From the NCBI RefSeq assembly GCF_013426735.1, contig NZ_AP023272.1, positions 62,001-126,000 of the forward strand: a stretch of DNA of 64,000 bases, written 5' to 3'. The translations under genes were made by a program, and so were the position numbers. This DNA comes from Agrobacterium vitis (GTDB lineage Bacteria > Pseudomonadota > Alphaproteobacteria > Rhizobiales > Rhizobiaceae). The first letter of the stretch is position 1. Each line of letters begins with the position of its first letter. Under the pieces are notes generated by a model, which was not told the origin of the DNA, searched no databases, and saw only the letters and a list, made by a program, of their open reading frames with translations. Positions 37,005 to 46,320 of this stretch are shown here, one piece after another.

Positions 37005-38567
37005 ATGACCCAGACAGCACATCCCGACAGCGTTCTCATCATCGATTTCGGCAGCCAGGTAACGCAGCTGATTGCGCGGCGCGTTCGTGAAACCGGCGTT
37101 TACTGCGAAATCGTCCCTTTCCAGTCATCCGAAGAGGGCTTCGCACGGTTGAAGCCGAAAGCGGTTATCCTGTCTGGAAGCCCGGCCTCGGCACTGGATG
37201 AAGGCAGCCCCCGCGTTCCCCAGGTGATTTTCGACAGCGGCCTGCCAATCTTCGGTATCTGCTATGGCCAGCAAACCATCTGCGCCCAGCTGGGCGGCAA
37301 GGTGGAAGCCGGTCATCACCGCGAATTCGGTCGCGCCTTTCTTGAGATCGAGCAGGATTGCAAGCTGTTCGAAGGTCTCTGGTCGGTTGGCTCACGTCAT
37401 CAGGTCTGGATGTCGCATGGCGACCGCGTTACCGCGATCCCGCCGGGCTTTCGGGTTCTGGCCACCTCGTCCAATGCGCCCTTCGCGTTCATTGCCGATG
37501 AGGCCCGCAAATATTACGCCGTGCAGTTCCATCCGGAAGTGGTGCACACGCCTGACGGTGCCAAGCTGATCCAGAATTTCGTCCATAATATCGCTGGCAT
37601 TACTGGCGACTGGAGCATGTCGGCCTACCGCGCCAAGGCGGTCGAGCAGATCCGCGCCCAGGTCGGTGACAAGCGGGTGATTTGCGCCTTGTCCGGCGGC
37701 GTCGATAGTTCGGTCGCAGCCCTGCTGATCCATGAGGCGGTTGGCGACCAGCTGACCTGCATCCTGGTTGACCACGGCCTGATGCGCAAGAACGAGGCGG
37801 CGGATGTCGTTGCGATGTTCAAGGAACATTACAATCTCCATCTGATCCATGTCGATGCCATTGACCGCTTCGTCGGCGAGCTGGAAGGCGTTTCCGACCC
37901 GGAAACCAAGCGCAAGATCATTGGTCGCCTGTTCATCGAGACCTTCGAGGAAGAAGCCAAGAAGCTTGGCGGCGCAGACTTCCTCGGCCAAGGCACGCTC
38001 TATCCTGACGTCATCGAAAGCGTTTCCTTCTCCGGCGGCCCGTCTGTCACCATCAAGAGCCACCACAATGTTGGCGGCCTGCCTGACCGGATGAACATGA
38101 AGCTGGTGGAACCGCTGCGTGAATTGTTCAAGGACGAAGTGCGCGTTCTGGGCAAGGAGCTTGGCCTGCCCGACTCATTCATTGGCCGTCACCCCTTCCC
38201 AGGCCCCGGCCTTGCCATTCGCTGCCCCGGCGGTGTCACCCGCGAAAAGCTCGATATCCTGCGCGAAGCAGACGCCATCTATCTGGACGAAATCCGCAAG
38301 GCTGGTCTTTACGATGCTATCTGGCAGGCCTTCGCCGTGCTGCTGCCGGTCCAGACCGTCGGCGTGATGGGCGATGGCCGTACCTATGAATTCGTCTGCG
38401 CGCTGCGCGCTGTCACTTCCGTCGATGGCATGACCGCGGATTTCTACCATTATGACATGGAATTCCTCGGCCGCGCCGCCACCCGCATCATCAACGAAGT
38501 CCGCGGCATCAACCGCGTCGTCTATGATGTGACATCCAAACCGCCCGGCACCATCGAGTGGGAATGA
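37005..38567 (+). CDS. guaA: GMP synthase (glutamine-hydrolysing)
   Basis: Two-domain enzyme of 520 residues that aminates XMP to GMP. The class I glutamine amidotransferase domain has its nucleophile in GICYGQQ (C86) and the partner H176/E178 in QFHPEV. The ATP pyrophosphatase domain has the P-loop LSGGVDSS at 229-236, and the C-terminal dimerisation domain ends [15 protein letters not shown], the standard GuaA ending that closes the active site. Length is typical. No purine riboswitch was seen in the 84 bp upstream. Single gene on the plus strand. Confidence 0.97.
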   Translation: MTQTAHPDSVLIIDFGSQVTQLIARRVRETGVYCEIVPFQSSEEGFARLKPKAVILSGSPASALDEGSPRVPQVIFDSGLPIFGICYGQQTICAQLGGKVEAGHHREFGRAFLEIEQDCKLFEGLWSVGSRHQVWMSHGDRVTAIPPGFRVLATSSNAPFAFIADEARKYYAVQFHPEVVHTPDGAKLIQNFVHNIAGITGDWSMSAYRAKAVEQIRAQVGDKRVICALSGGVDSSVAALLIHEAVGDQLTCILVDHGLMRKNEAADVVAMFKEHYNLHLIHVDAIDRFVGELEGVSDPETKRKIIGRLFIETFEEEAKKLGGADFLGQGTLYPDVIESVSFSGGPSVTIKSHHNVGGLPDRMNMKLVEPLRELFKDEVRVLGKELGLPDSFIGRHPFPGPGLAIRCPGGVTREKLDILREADAIYLDEIRKAGLYDAIWQAFAVLLPVQTVGVMGDGRTYEFVCALRAVTSVDGMTADFYHYDMEFLGRAATRIINEVRGINRVVYDVTSKPPGTIEWE

Positions 38568-38723
38568 TTTTTGCCGGTCAGGCGCGCATATAGGCCGCCG
38601 CATGATGTCGCTGGATTTATGCGGCTCGTCCCGTCAGGCCTCGCATCCAGGATGCAGGCGAAGACGGAACCAGCCGTGCAAAAGGATGTACGGCTGGCAG
38701 ACCGGCTTTCGTGAGCAGCAATT

Positions 38724-39377
38724 TCAGGCATTGCCGATGTTTGCTTCTGGCTCGCCACTCCCCAGGCGCTGTAGCGCAGGCATCAAAACCGTATCCAGCA
38801 GTCGGTTGAGGAAAGCTTCGTCAGCCGGCATGCGCTTCACCACCGCTTGATAGAAAATCATCGTTTGCGCCACGTCGTCGAGCGGCACCGCATCCAGGGC
38901 CTGCGCCCGCAATGCTCCCCTTTGCACAGCCCGATCAATGACACCACGCCATCCTTCGTTGCGGATTGCTTCGAGTTTCCTGGAAAGCAGAACTGCTAAT
39001 TCCGGATCATGGTGCATGGGCAATAGCAGGCCCGCGAGCATACGCGCCCGCTCCGGATTCAGCGCTTCGGCAAGCATTTTCAAAAACGCAAACAGGTCGG
39101 CACGCAGAGAACCATGGTCTTCCAAGTGCAATTGCAGCTTTGCGAGATCATCCTCAATCGCCGCAATGATCAGGCTTTTTGCATCTGGATAGCGCCTGTA
39201 AATGCTGGTCGCGGGAATACCGGACAGCCGTCCGACCTTGGCCATGGTTACACCCTCAAGACCCGTCTGGCTGAGAAGCTCAAGCGTGACGCGAATAAGC
39301 GCATCATCAAGGTTCTTATCGCGCGGCCGGCCCTGCTGCGGTGAATTTGAATCGTCAGAGTTCAACACAATACTCAT
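38724..39377 (-). CDS. TetR/AcrR family transcriptional regulator
   Basis: A 217-residue regulator with an N-terminal TetR helix-turn-helix, GVTMAKVGRLSGIPATSIYRRYPDAKSLI, and a ligand-binding C-terminal domain of about 140 residues. The ATG at 39377 (MSIVLNSDDSN) is chosen for its GGGAAGC ribosome binding site; starts further up at 39410 or 39443 are possible. It is divergent from a lipocalin-like gene remnant and an intact relative, and a perfect 28-bp palindrome lies in the gap. By the usual TetR logic it represses its divergent neighbour and perhaps itself; ligand unknown. Convergent with guaA across 156 bp. Confidence 0.88.
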   Translation of the reverse strand: MSIVLNSDDSNSPQQGRPRDKNLDDALIRVTLELLSQTGLEGVTMAKVGRLSGIPATSIYRRYPDAKSLIIAAIEDDLAKLQLHLEDHGSLRADLFAFLKMLAEALNPERARMLAGLLLPMHHDPELAVLLSRKLEAIRNEGWRGVIDRAVQRGALRAQALDAVPLDDVAQTMIFYQAVVKRMPADEAFLNRLLDTVLMPALQRLGSGEPEANIGNA

Positions 39378-39454
39378 CTTAAAAGCTTCCCTGTCGATAT
39401 CGACACGCATCGCAGCGATACGCGCTCTTGATAGAGTCGGCAATTGGGTCTATG

Positions 39455-39482
39455 AATTTCGCTATAGGTCCATAGCGAAATT
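39455..39482. promoter_or_regulatory. Perfect 11-bp inverted repeat, probable TetR operator
   Basis: AATTTCGCTAT and ATAGCGAAATT are perfect inverted arms separated by AGGTCC (28 bp in all), typical in size for a TetR-family operator. It lies 77 bp from the tetR start and 8 bp before the ATG of the broken gene on the plus strand. There is no second copy in front of the intact gene at 39828. Confidence 0.8.
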
Positions 39483-39489
39483 GTAAACG

Positions 39490-39743
39490 ATGAACGACAT
39501 CAATACCTGGTTCCCTCCGCTATCACAAACGGCAAGCAGACGGTCGATCCGGTGGGGAGGTGCCTCACAGCTGTGACGGTAGAGCAGGAAATCGTCTCGC
39601 CCACGGAACCGAAATACGAAAGCGTGGCGACGATATTCGGCACCTTCGACGGAGAAACCGTGACCGGCTTCACACACATTGAAATGATGGGAACTGGCGT
39701 GGCTGATCCCGTTGGGAACACCGCAGCCCGCGCACGCCCTTAG
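39490..39743 (+). pseudogene. Remnant of a CrtC/AttH (lipocalin-like) family gene
   Basis: The first 28 codons read MNDINTWFPPLSQTASRR..., which lines up with the start of the intact neighbour, MSDLNKDFPLLSQRARRR, and stop at a TGA at 39574. In another frame, about 60 codons ending at 39743 read LTAVTVEQEIVSP...FGTFDGETVTGFTHIEMMG, which looks like the C-terminal strand region of the same family. So an N-terminal export-signal piece and a C-terminal piece are joined with most of the middle missing and a frame change near 39545-39560. It keeps its ATG and the palindrome in front. It is diverged from the neighbour, so it is not a fresh copy. Confidence 0.65.
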
Positions 39744-39827
39744 GGGGTATTTCTCCAAAAGCACAACTATTACCAAGTCTCTGACATGCTGAAGCAGCCT
39801 CGACTTGAAAAATTGAAAGATAGCAAA

Positions 39828-40943
39828 ATGAGCGATTTGAACAAAGATTTCCCCCTTCTGTCGCAAAGGGCCCGCAGACGGGCGGTGCTTGGCGGGGGCT
39901 TGGCGCTTGGGGCCTTCAGTCTCACAGCGACCTCTGGCTTGGGCGCACCCATCGCCACCGGCACGGCCCGCTCCACATCGGGCACGCCGCTGTTTGTCGA
40001 TACGGTCAAGGACCTGGCTTCTCATCCCTTGACCGTTCTGGAATCCTGGTATGTCAATGCGGCCTTCGAAAGTCGGGGCAAGAGTGTCGGTTTCGAATGG
40101 CATCAAAGCGTCACCCCGCAGGGCAGCATGACCGAGTTCCTGCTGATGAACGGATCTGACGGCATCTGGCGACCGCAAGTCGCTTCAGAACCGGCATCGG
40201 ATAAAGTTGGCGCTTCAACGACGGAATGCCATGTCTATTCAAGTCTCGGCACGCTGAAAGGGGACCGGTCCCAGTTCCAGCTCAAGCTCGGATCGGGACA
40301 GAACTCCGTCGAGGTGGTGCTGACGCCGCAGCGAGAGGAACTCTATAACGGCACAACCGGCCTTCTCCGCTTTCTCGGCTCTGATTCCTATGAGTTTGCC
40401 TTCCCCAACATGCAGGCCAAGGGATCGATGACCATTGATGGCGACGTGTTTCCAGTCGATGCGAAATCGGTGTGGTTTGATCGGCAATGGGCCAAGTCGG
40501 AAGCCGCCGACCCGCAAGAGCAGGCGAAAAAGGCTAAGCAGATCAATCAATCTCACTGGACGTGGCTGGGACTGACGTTCGGTGCCTCAGACAAATGCGC
40601 GATTTCATTCTGGGATGTCATGGAACCCAACCAGCGCTCGACCTTCCTGACCTATTTGCGCGAGGACGGGGTGCAGATGAATGTCGATGCGCAGGTGGAA
40701 TACGATCGTATCTGGACAAGCAGCGATACCGGGCAGCGTTATCCTGCCGTTGCGCATGTAACCGCGCCAGCAATCAATCTCGACATTGTGCTGACAGCAA
40801 TGCTTGAACGACCGGAATTTGTCTATCAACCAGGACAAGGGCATAGCGGATGCCAGTCACTCTGCCTGGTGAAGGGCAAAATCGGCGCGAACATCGTCAG
40901 CAAGCCGGCTATCCTGGAACTTATTGGCGGTATCGACCTCTGA
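39828..40943 (+). CDS. CrtC/AttH-like lipocalin-family protein, Tat-exported
   Basis: A 371-residue protein with a twin-arginine-like signal (RARRRAVLGGGLALGAFSL). The body resembles the AttH / carotenoid 1,2-hydratase (CrtC) double-lipocalin fold: ESWYVNAAFESRGKSVGFEWHQ near the N-terminus and GDVFPVDAKSVWFDRQW in the middle, where family members usually have W-x-D-H-Q-W; here arginine replaces the histidine. No carotenoid genes are near. The ATG at 39828 is supported by alignment with the remnant upstream. Convergent with the lysR gene 39 bp away. It may be controlled by the TetR gene through the upstream palindrome. Substrate unknown. Confidence 0.72.
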   Translation: MSDLNKDFPLLSQRARRRAVLGGGLALGAFSLTATSGLGAPIATGTARSTSGTPLFVDTVKDLASHPLTVLESWYVNAAFESRGKSVGFEWHQSVTPQGSMTEFLLMNGSDGIWRPQVASEPASDKVGASTTECHVYSSLGTLKGDRSQFQLKLGSGQNSVEVVLTPQREELYNGTTGLLRFLGSDSYEFAFPNMQAKGSMTIDGDVFPVDAKSVWFDRQWAKSEAADPQEQAKKAKQINQSHWTWLGLTFGASDKCAISFWDVMEPNQRSTFLTYLREDGVQMNVDAQVEYDRIWTSSDTGQRYPAVAHVTAPAINLDIVLTAMLERPEFVYQPGQGHSGCQSLCLVKGKIGANIVSKPAILELIGGIDL

Positions 40944-40982
40944 CACAGGCTCCAAGGCGGCGATATCCGGTGCAGACCGCGA

Positions 40983-41867
40983 TCATAACACCCTACCGCT
41001 GGCCAACAGTTCGGCCAGCATCGTATTGGGAAAGCGCCGTTTCTGGATGATTGCATAAAAGCTTTCGATGACTTCTGGAATGCGGCAGTGTTCGATGAGC
41101 ACTCCCGCCTCCAGTTCGTCGCGCACGACGATAGGCGGCACCAGCGTGAGCCCTTCGCGCTCACGTGCCAGAAGGCGAAGCATCGCCATATCATCGACCT
41201 CGGCGAGAATGATGGGTCTGATGCCAGCCATTTCGAGAATCCGATCGAAGGCCACGCGGATATCGCTATCGAGGCTGGGCAAGAGCAACGGCTCGGTGCG
41301 CAGGTCGTCGGGAAATTTAAAACTCTGCCCACCAGGCCGGGGTCGCCCGACCAGGCTGACCGGCTGCTCGTTCAGCAGATGATTGCGCAGCAGTGAGCGT
41401 GCATCACGCGGGGCGGCACTGTTTGCCAGCACCACATCGACGGCATGGGCTTCGAGTTGCGCCAGGAGATCGCGCATATTGCCGGAGCGCACGATCAGTT
41501 CCACGTCGGAGCGACCGACCAGCGGGCGCAGGAATTCCAGCTGAAAGTTGCGCGACAGCGTTGTCAGCGCCCCGACCCGCAGCACTTGACGGCTGGCGGT
41601 CGGGCGGCCACTGAGCGTGCTCATCAATTCGTCACCGGCCTTGAACACCGTATCGGCATAATCAAGCGCGATCTGTCCGGCCTCTGTCAGCACGAGCTTC
41701 TTGCCGACGCGCTCAAACAGCGCATGACCCATCTGATGTTCGAGCTTCTGGATCTGAACCGAAAGCGCCGATTGCGACAGGTTCATGTGTTGAGCGGCCC
41801 GTGTCAGGCTGCCTTCATGCGCGACCGCCCAGAAATAGCGGAGATGATTAAAGTTCAGATCTCTCAT
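40983..41867 (-). CDS. LysR-family transcriptional regulator (NhaR-like), divergent from dabBA
   Basis: A 294-residue LysR-type regulator. The winged HTH is at the N-terminus: LNFNHLRYFWAVAHEGSLTRAAQHMNLSQSALS, a start shared with NhaR-type members. The effector domain follows with VLRVGALTTLSRNFQLEFLRPL and LLLPSLDSDIRVAFD. It is transcribed away from dabB across a 109-bp gap, the usual arrangement for a LysR gene and its target. A 27-bp palindrome overlaps its own start codon, so it may control itself too. The likely effector could be a metabolite of carbon or bicarbonate shortage, but that is inference. Confidence 0.88.
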   Translation of the reverse strand: MRDLNFNHLRYFWAVAHEGSLTRAAQHMNLSQSALSVQIQKLEHQMGHALFERVGKKLVLTEAGQIALDYADTVFKAGDELMSTLSGRPTASRQVLRVGALTTLSRNFQLEFLRPLVGRSDVELIVRSGNMRDLLAQLEAHAVDVVLANSAAPRDARSLLRNHLLNEQPVSLVGRPRPGGQSFKFPDDLRTEPLLLPSLDSDIRVAFDRILEMAGIRPIILAEVDDMAMLRLLAREREGLTLVPPIVVRDELEAGVLIEHCRIPEVIESFYAIIQKRRFPNTMLAELLASGRVL

Positions 41868-41892
41868 ATCGTTCTTTTAAAACGAACGATAT
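41866..41892. promoter_or_regulatory. Palindrome between lysR and dabB, probable LysR binding site
   Basis: ATATCGTTC and GAACGATAT are perfect 9-bp arms around TTTTAAAAC, itself nearly symmetric. The left arm overlaps the lysR start codon and the right end lies 84 bp before dabB. The T-N11-A core expected for LysR-type sites can be read inside it. It is well placed for autorepression and activation of dabBA. Confidence 0.75.
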
Positions 41893-41976
41893 CGACAAAA
41901 CAATGAATTTTTCTTGGGCTCAGGGCTTGGATAAGAGTGGTCTCCGAAGCGATCCTGCCTGAAGGGAATACGACCC

Positions 41977-43548
41977 GTGTCCATCCAGTTCCTGCCCTTG
42001 CTGGCGCCCCTTGCCCTGCTTGCAAGCGCCGTCATCAGCTTTGCCCAAAAACAGCAAAGGCCCAGATATAGCCCTCGGCTGGCGCAGGCCGCAGCGCTGC
42101 TGGCACTTGCAATCGCACTGGCCTCAGTCATCGCGCTGATCCTGCTTGGCCCCGGCAGCAGTCCGTTGATCGGGTTTGCAACAGTGGGTCTATCGGTTCG
42201 GCTGGATGCCGTCAGCGCCACCATGCTGGTTCTGGTGACATTCATCGGCTGGGTGGTCACACGCTATGCCGCCACCTATCTGGATGGTGAAGACCGGCAG
42301 GGACCATTCACCGGCTGGCTCTGCCTGACCCTCGCCGCGGTGCTGATGCTGGTCACGGCAGGCAATCTGCTGCAACTGGTGCTCGTCTGGATCGCCACCA
42401 GCCTGTTTCTTCACAAATTGCTGCTGTTTTACCCGGGGCGGGTGGCGGCACAGCGCGCCGCACGCAAGAAATTCATCACCGCCCGCCTCGGCGATGCAGC
42501 ACTGGCCGCTGCGGCCGCTTTGCTGGCAATGGCGTATGGAACCGCCGATATCGGTGAAATTCTCAATGCTGCCCGTGCCGGATATGACGCAGGACAGAGC
42601 GGAGGCCTTATTGTTGCCGCAGCAAGCCTGCTGGCGCTGGCAGCCGCGGTTAAATCCGCGCAGTTTCCCACCCATGGCTGGCTGACCGAGGTGATGGAAA
42701 CGCCAACCCCCGTTTCCGCACTTTTGCATGCTGGGGTGATCAACGCCGGTGGCTTTCTGCTGATCCGTTTTGCCGATGTCATGCTGCTTGCCCCCGGCGT
42801 GCTGGCAGCGCTGGTCATACTGGGCGGCTTCACGGCCCTGTTCGGCAGTCTGGTGATGCTGACCCAACCAGCGGTCAAAACCTCGCTCGCCTGGTCTACC
42901 GTGGCGCAGATGGGCTTCATGATCTTCGAATGCGGCCTGGGGCTGTTTGCGCTGGCCCTGCTACATATCGTGGCGCATTCACTCTACAAAGCCCATTCCT
43001 TCCTCGCCTCCGGTGGTGCGGTGGAACGGGTCGCAGCACTCCCCAGGCCCGGCCCGGTGGCCGTGCCCGATGCGGGCGCGGTTGGACGGGCCTTCCTGTC
43101 AGCCCTTGCCATTTACTGTGTCGTGGGCTTGTGTTTTGGGCTGGCGCATAAATCGCCACAGGCCATTGCGCTCGGTGCCATCCTGATTTTCGGTGTTGCC
43201 TACATGCTCGCCCAGGGCTTTGCCGATGCGGCCCCCAAGGCATTGACCCTGCGCACGGCGGTCTATGCCATCACCACTTCGATCGGCTATTTCGCCCTGC
43301 AAATGGCTGCCACCCTGATGACATCGGGGGTCCTGCCCGCCACGCCTGCACCGCAACCGCTGGAATGGGCGCTGATCGTGCTGGCCGTCGTCAGTTTCGG
43401 ACTGGTCGCCGTCGTGCAGGCGATGTTCCCGCTCTGGGCCTATCATCCGGCAGCGGCGGGCCTGCGCGTCCATCTTTCCAACGGCTTCTACGTCAATGCC
43501 ATCTTCGACCGCCTGGTCGGCGGCTGGTCGATCCGCAGCCTGTCTTGA
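41977..43548 (+). CDS. dabB: DabB, proton-channel-like membrane subunit of an inorganic-carbon transporter
   Basis: A 523-residue polytopic membrane protein of the NuoL/MrpA (proton-conducting antiporter) superfamily, with about 13 predicted helices. Family residues are visible in [33 protein letters not shown] (the lysine in [10 protein letters not shown], the conserved histidine in LLHAG) and the broken-helix region [13 protein letters not shown]. It is too short and isolated to be NuoL of complex I, and no nuo genes are near. The gene right after it is dabA, which fixes its identity as DabB: it passes protons to drive conversion and trapping of CO2 as bicarbonate by DabA. Confidence 0.88.
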   Translation: MSIQFLPLLAPLALLASAVISFAQKQQRPRYSPRLAQAAALLALAIALASVIALILLGPGSSPLIGFATVGLSVRLDAVSATMLVLVTFIGWVVTRYAATYLDGEDRQGPFTGWLCLTLAAVLMLVTAGNLLQLVLVWIATSLFLHKLLLFYPGRVAAQRAARKKFITARLGDAALAAAAALLAMAYGTADIGEILNAARAGYDAGQSGGLIVAAASLLALAAAVKSAQFPTHGWLTEVMETPTPVSALLHAGVINAGGFLLIRFADVMLLAPGVLAALVILGGFTALFGSLVMLTQPAVKTSLAWSTVAQMGFMIFECGLGLFALALLHIVAHSLYKAHSFLASGGAVERVAALPRPGPVAVPDAGAVGRAFLSALAIYCVVGLCFGLAHKSPQAIALGAILIFGVAYMLAQGFADAAPKALTLRTAVYAITTSIGYFALQMAATLMTSGVLPATPAPQPLEWALIVLAVVSFGLVAVVQAMFPLWAYHPAAAGLRVHLSNGFYVNAIFDRLVGGWSIRSLS

Positions 43549-43567
43549 TGAAATCGGAGTTTTGATC

Positions 43568-46006
43568 ATGTTGCATAGCCCTATCCCAATCAAAGCCGAT
43601 CCAATGATCTTCGAGGCGGCGGCAGACCGTGCCGCACGGGCCATTCCCCCCGTCTGGCCACTGATGTCGAGTGTCGCCGTCAATCCTTTTCTGGGGCAGG
43701 CTGGCGAAACCCTTGCGAAGGCAGGTGCCCGGCTGGCGCGGGTGGCGGGCATCGCCATCACCATGCCGCGCCACTGGTACCAGCAGAAAATTGACACGGG
43801 TGAGATTTCCGATGCGGATCTGCTCGCGGCCTTGGCCTGCGCGCCTGCCGATCCGCGGCCAACCGATCTTGCCGCCCTGAAGGCCGCCGCCGCTCTCAAC
43901 CCGCCAAGACCACAGGCACTGGCCTCGGTGGCGGATCTGGCGGCGCAGGCCTCAGGGGTGGATTGGCCGGGCCTGACCGCTGAGCGGCTTGGCGCATGGA
44001 TGGCGGGCTATTTCGATGAGGGACAGGCGCTCTGGGCAGCGCCGCGTGGCAAGAGCGCCTATGGTGCCTGGCGGGCCGTGGCAACCCATGACCTGACGCC
44101 GGAAATCGCCGGTCTGCGCGGTTTTGCGCGGCATGTCTCGGACGCGCCGGAAACAGCAATGGCGGTTATCGCCCGTGTTTGCATCCGTCTCGGCCTGCCT
44201 GCCGAGGCGCTGGAGACCTATTTTCACCAGATGCTGATGTCACTGGGCGGTTGGGGGCAATATGCACGCTACAAACTCTGGCAGGCGGAACTGGCCGGTG
44301 GATCCGACCAAACGATCACGGACCTTCTGGCAATCCGCCTGATCTGGGAAGAGGCGCTGTTTCTGCGCTATGGCGACCAAATCGGCGAAGCCTGGGCGCA
44401 TGTGCGGGTTGCCCATGCGGCACCGGTCGTGGCGACGCCCGATCTGATGATCGACGCCATCCTTCAGGACGCAGCCGAACGCGCAGCACACCGGGAACTG
44501 GCGCGGACTCTGATACAGGCGCAGGCAAAAACCGCCCCGCAGATCCACGAGACCCGGCCTCTGGTTCAGGCCGCCTTCTGTATCGATGTGCGCTCCGAAG
44601 TGTTTCGCCGTGCGCTTGAGAGCCTCAACCCACAGATCCAGACGCTCGGCTTTGCAGGCTTTTTCGGTCTGGCCGCGTCGCATCGCCGTTTCGCCTCCGA
44701 TGTCGCGGAATCGCGGTTTCCGGTTCTGCTCAATCCTGCACTCAAATCCCGCGCTGGCGGGCCTTACAGGGCCGAGGATGCCGAGCCGCAGCGGGTCAAG
44801 GCGCGGGCAAAGCGGGCCTGGGGCCGGTTCAAGCTGGCGGCTGTCTCTTCCTTCGCTTTCGTCGAGGCGACGGGGCCGATCTATGTCGGCAAGCTGCTGA
44901 GTGATGCACTCGGCCTCCCCCACGCTTCAGCCCCAAATGACCCCGCACCGCAACTCGATCCGGCGCTCGATCTGGCGAGCCGGGTCAAGGCAGCCGGTGC
45001 GGTGCTGCGCGCCATGTCGCTGACCACAGGCTTTGCACGGCTGGTGCTTCTGGCGGGACATGGTGCCAATACTGTCAACAATCCCCATGCCAGCGGCCTG
45101 CATTGCGGTGCCTGCGGCGGCTATTCAGGCGAGGTCAATGCCCGCCTGCTGGCGGCCTTGCTGAATGACCCTGAGGTCCGGGCCGGACTGACCGAGATCG
45201 GTATCGAGATCCCGCAGGATACACTGTTTCTGGCGGCCCTGCATGATACGACCACCGACCGGGTGACGCTCTATGCGGATGATCATCCCTGCCAAACCCA
45301 TGAGGCCGATATCACACAGGCCAGAACCTGGCTTGCCGATGCAGGCAAGCTTGCAAGGGGCGAGCGCGCGCTTCGCCTGCCGCGCGCGGCAGATGAGGCC
45401 TCCCTCTCAAAACGCAGCCGCGACTGGTCAGAGACCCGGCCCGAATGGGCGCTGGCCGGCTGTAAGACCTTTATCGCCGCTCCCAGATCACGCACCGCCA
45501 CTAAAAACCTCGAAGGACGAGCCTTCCTGCATGATTATGACTGGAAACAGGACAAGGACTTCAGCACGCTGGAATTGATCCTGACCGCCCCGGTCATCGT
45601 TGCGAGCTGGATCAGCCTGCAATATTACGGCTCGACCGTGGCACCTGAGGCTTTCGGTGGTGGCAACAAGCTCCTGCACAATGTGACGGGTGGCATCGGC
45701 GTGGTGGAAGGCAATGGCGGGCTTTTGCGGGCCGGTCTTCCCTGGCAATCGGTCCATGACGGGCAGAACTATATGCACGAACCGCTGCGTCTATCGGTCT
45801 GCCTTGAGGCGCCCGTCAAGGCGATCACCGAGATTCTGGACCGCCATGAAGGGGTGCGCACCCTGTTTGACAATGGCTGGCTACATCTTTTTACCCTCAA
45901 CGAGGAGGGCAGCATGGCCTGGCGATACAATGGCGGTCTGCAATGGGTGCCGATGGATGACACAGAGGACGCCGAACAGAGGCCAAAGTTCAAGGTTGCC
46001 GTGTAA
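43568..46006 (+). CDS. dabA: DabA, zinc-dependent subunit of the DAB inorganic-carbon transporter (DUF2309)
   Basis: An 812-residue DUF2309 protein, a beta-carbonic-anhydrase-like partner of DabB on the cytoplasmic side of the membrane. The predicted zinc ligands are C338 and D340 in FCIDVRSE, H498 in LAGHGAN and C513 in GLHCGACGG. The C-x-D spacing and the 15-residue H-to-C spacing agree with those described for Halothiobacillus DabA (C351, D353, H524, C539). The protein has the normal length. The start ATG at 43568 lies 19 bp after dabB; a longer frame overlapping dabB is rejected. With DabB it would accumulate bicarbonate using a cation gradient. Confidence 0.93.
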   Translation: MLHSPIPIKADPMIFEAAADRAARAIPPVWPLMSSVAVNPFLGQAGETLAKAGARLARVAGIAITMPRHWYQQKIDTGEISDADLLAALACAPADPRPTDLAALKAAAALNPPRPQALASVADLAAQASGVDWPGLTAERLGAWMAGYFDEGQALWAAPRGKSAYGAWRAVATHDLTPEIAGLRGFARHVSDAPETAMAVIARVCIRLGLPAEALETYFHQMLMSLGGWGQYARYKLWQAELAGGSDQTITDLLAIRLIWEEALFLRYGDQIGEAWAHVRVAHAAPVVATPDLMIDAILQDAAERAAHRELARTLIQAQAKTAPQIHETRPLVQAAFCIDVRSEVFRRALESLNPQIQTLGFAGFFGLAASHRRFASDVAESRFPVLLNPALKSRAGGPYRAEDAEPQRVKARAKRAWGRFKLAAVSSFAFVEATGPIYVGKLLSDALGLPHASAPNDPAPQLDPALDLASRVKAAGAVLRAMSLTTGFARLVLLAGHGANTVNNPHASGLHCGACGGYSGEVNARLLAALLNDPEVRAGLTEIGIEIPQDTLFLAALHDTTTDRVTLYADDHPCQTHEADITQARTWLADAGKLARGERALRLPRAADEASLSKRSRDWSETRPEWALAGCKTFIAAPRSRTATKNLEGRAFLHDYDWKQDKDFSTLELILTAPVIVASWISLQYYGSTVAPEAFGGGNKLLHNVTGGIGVVEGNGGLLRAGLPWQSVHDGQNYMHEPLRLSVCLEAPVKAITEILDRHEGVRTLFDNGWLHLFTLNEEGSMAWRYNGGLQWVPMDDTEDAEQRPKFKVAV

Positions 46007-46020
46007 TCGGGATTGGCGGC

Positions 46021-46123
46021 TAGAGTCTGTCAGGTTCAGATTGAACCAGACAGACTCTAGATTCTTTTGTTTTCGTTTGTCTTTTCGGGAAAACCGGGTT
46101 CCACTTTTCCCTGACAAACTCTA
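46021..46123. repeat. Large palindromic intergenic element after dabA
   Basis: TAGAGTCTGTC-A-GGTTC and GAACC-A-GACAGACTCTA form a 17-bp stem with two matched A bulges at 46021-46059. A further arm CCTGACAAACTCTA (46110-46123) is the inverse of the first arm with one mismatch, so the whole element is bounded by inverted ends. The interior includes GGGAAAACCGGGTTCCACTTTTCCC, shortened here by description only, also partly symmetric. This type is frequent between genes in Rhizobiaceae from general knowledge. The first stem may end dabBA transcription. The rest of the gap to 46320 holds nothing else I recognise. Confidence 0.65.
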
Positions 46124-46320
46124 AAACAGGAATCCAATGAGCGCGGTCTGGGGTGGGCATCCCGTCTGCGATGATCCTAATTTGGCGTCACATCTATGCC
46201 CATCACATCTGCGTATTTCCTATTTAAGCAATATTTTTAACGGCTATTTCACAGTGATTGTGCTTTCGTCATGACTGGCAAACGGGGTTGATCGTGGCCG
46301 GGGAGATCGACAGCGTGAAG

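Noticed and set aside
39552..39743. Independent 63-codon gene
   Set aside because: It begins at a GTG without ribosome binding site, and the residues resemble the C-terminal end of the downstream gene family, so it is better read as part of a remnant.
41977..43548. NuoL subunit of respiratory complex I
   Set aside because: It is shorter than NuoL, has no other nuo genes nearby and is directly followed by dabA, so DabB is the better call.
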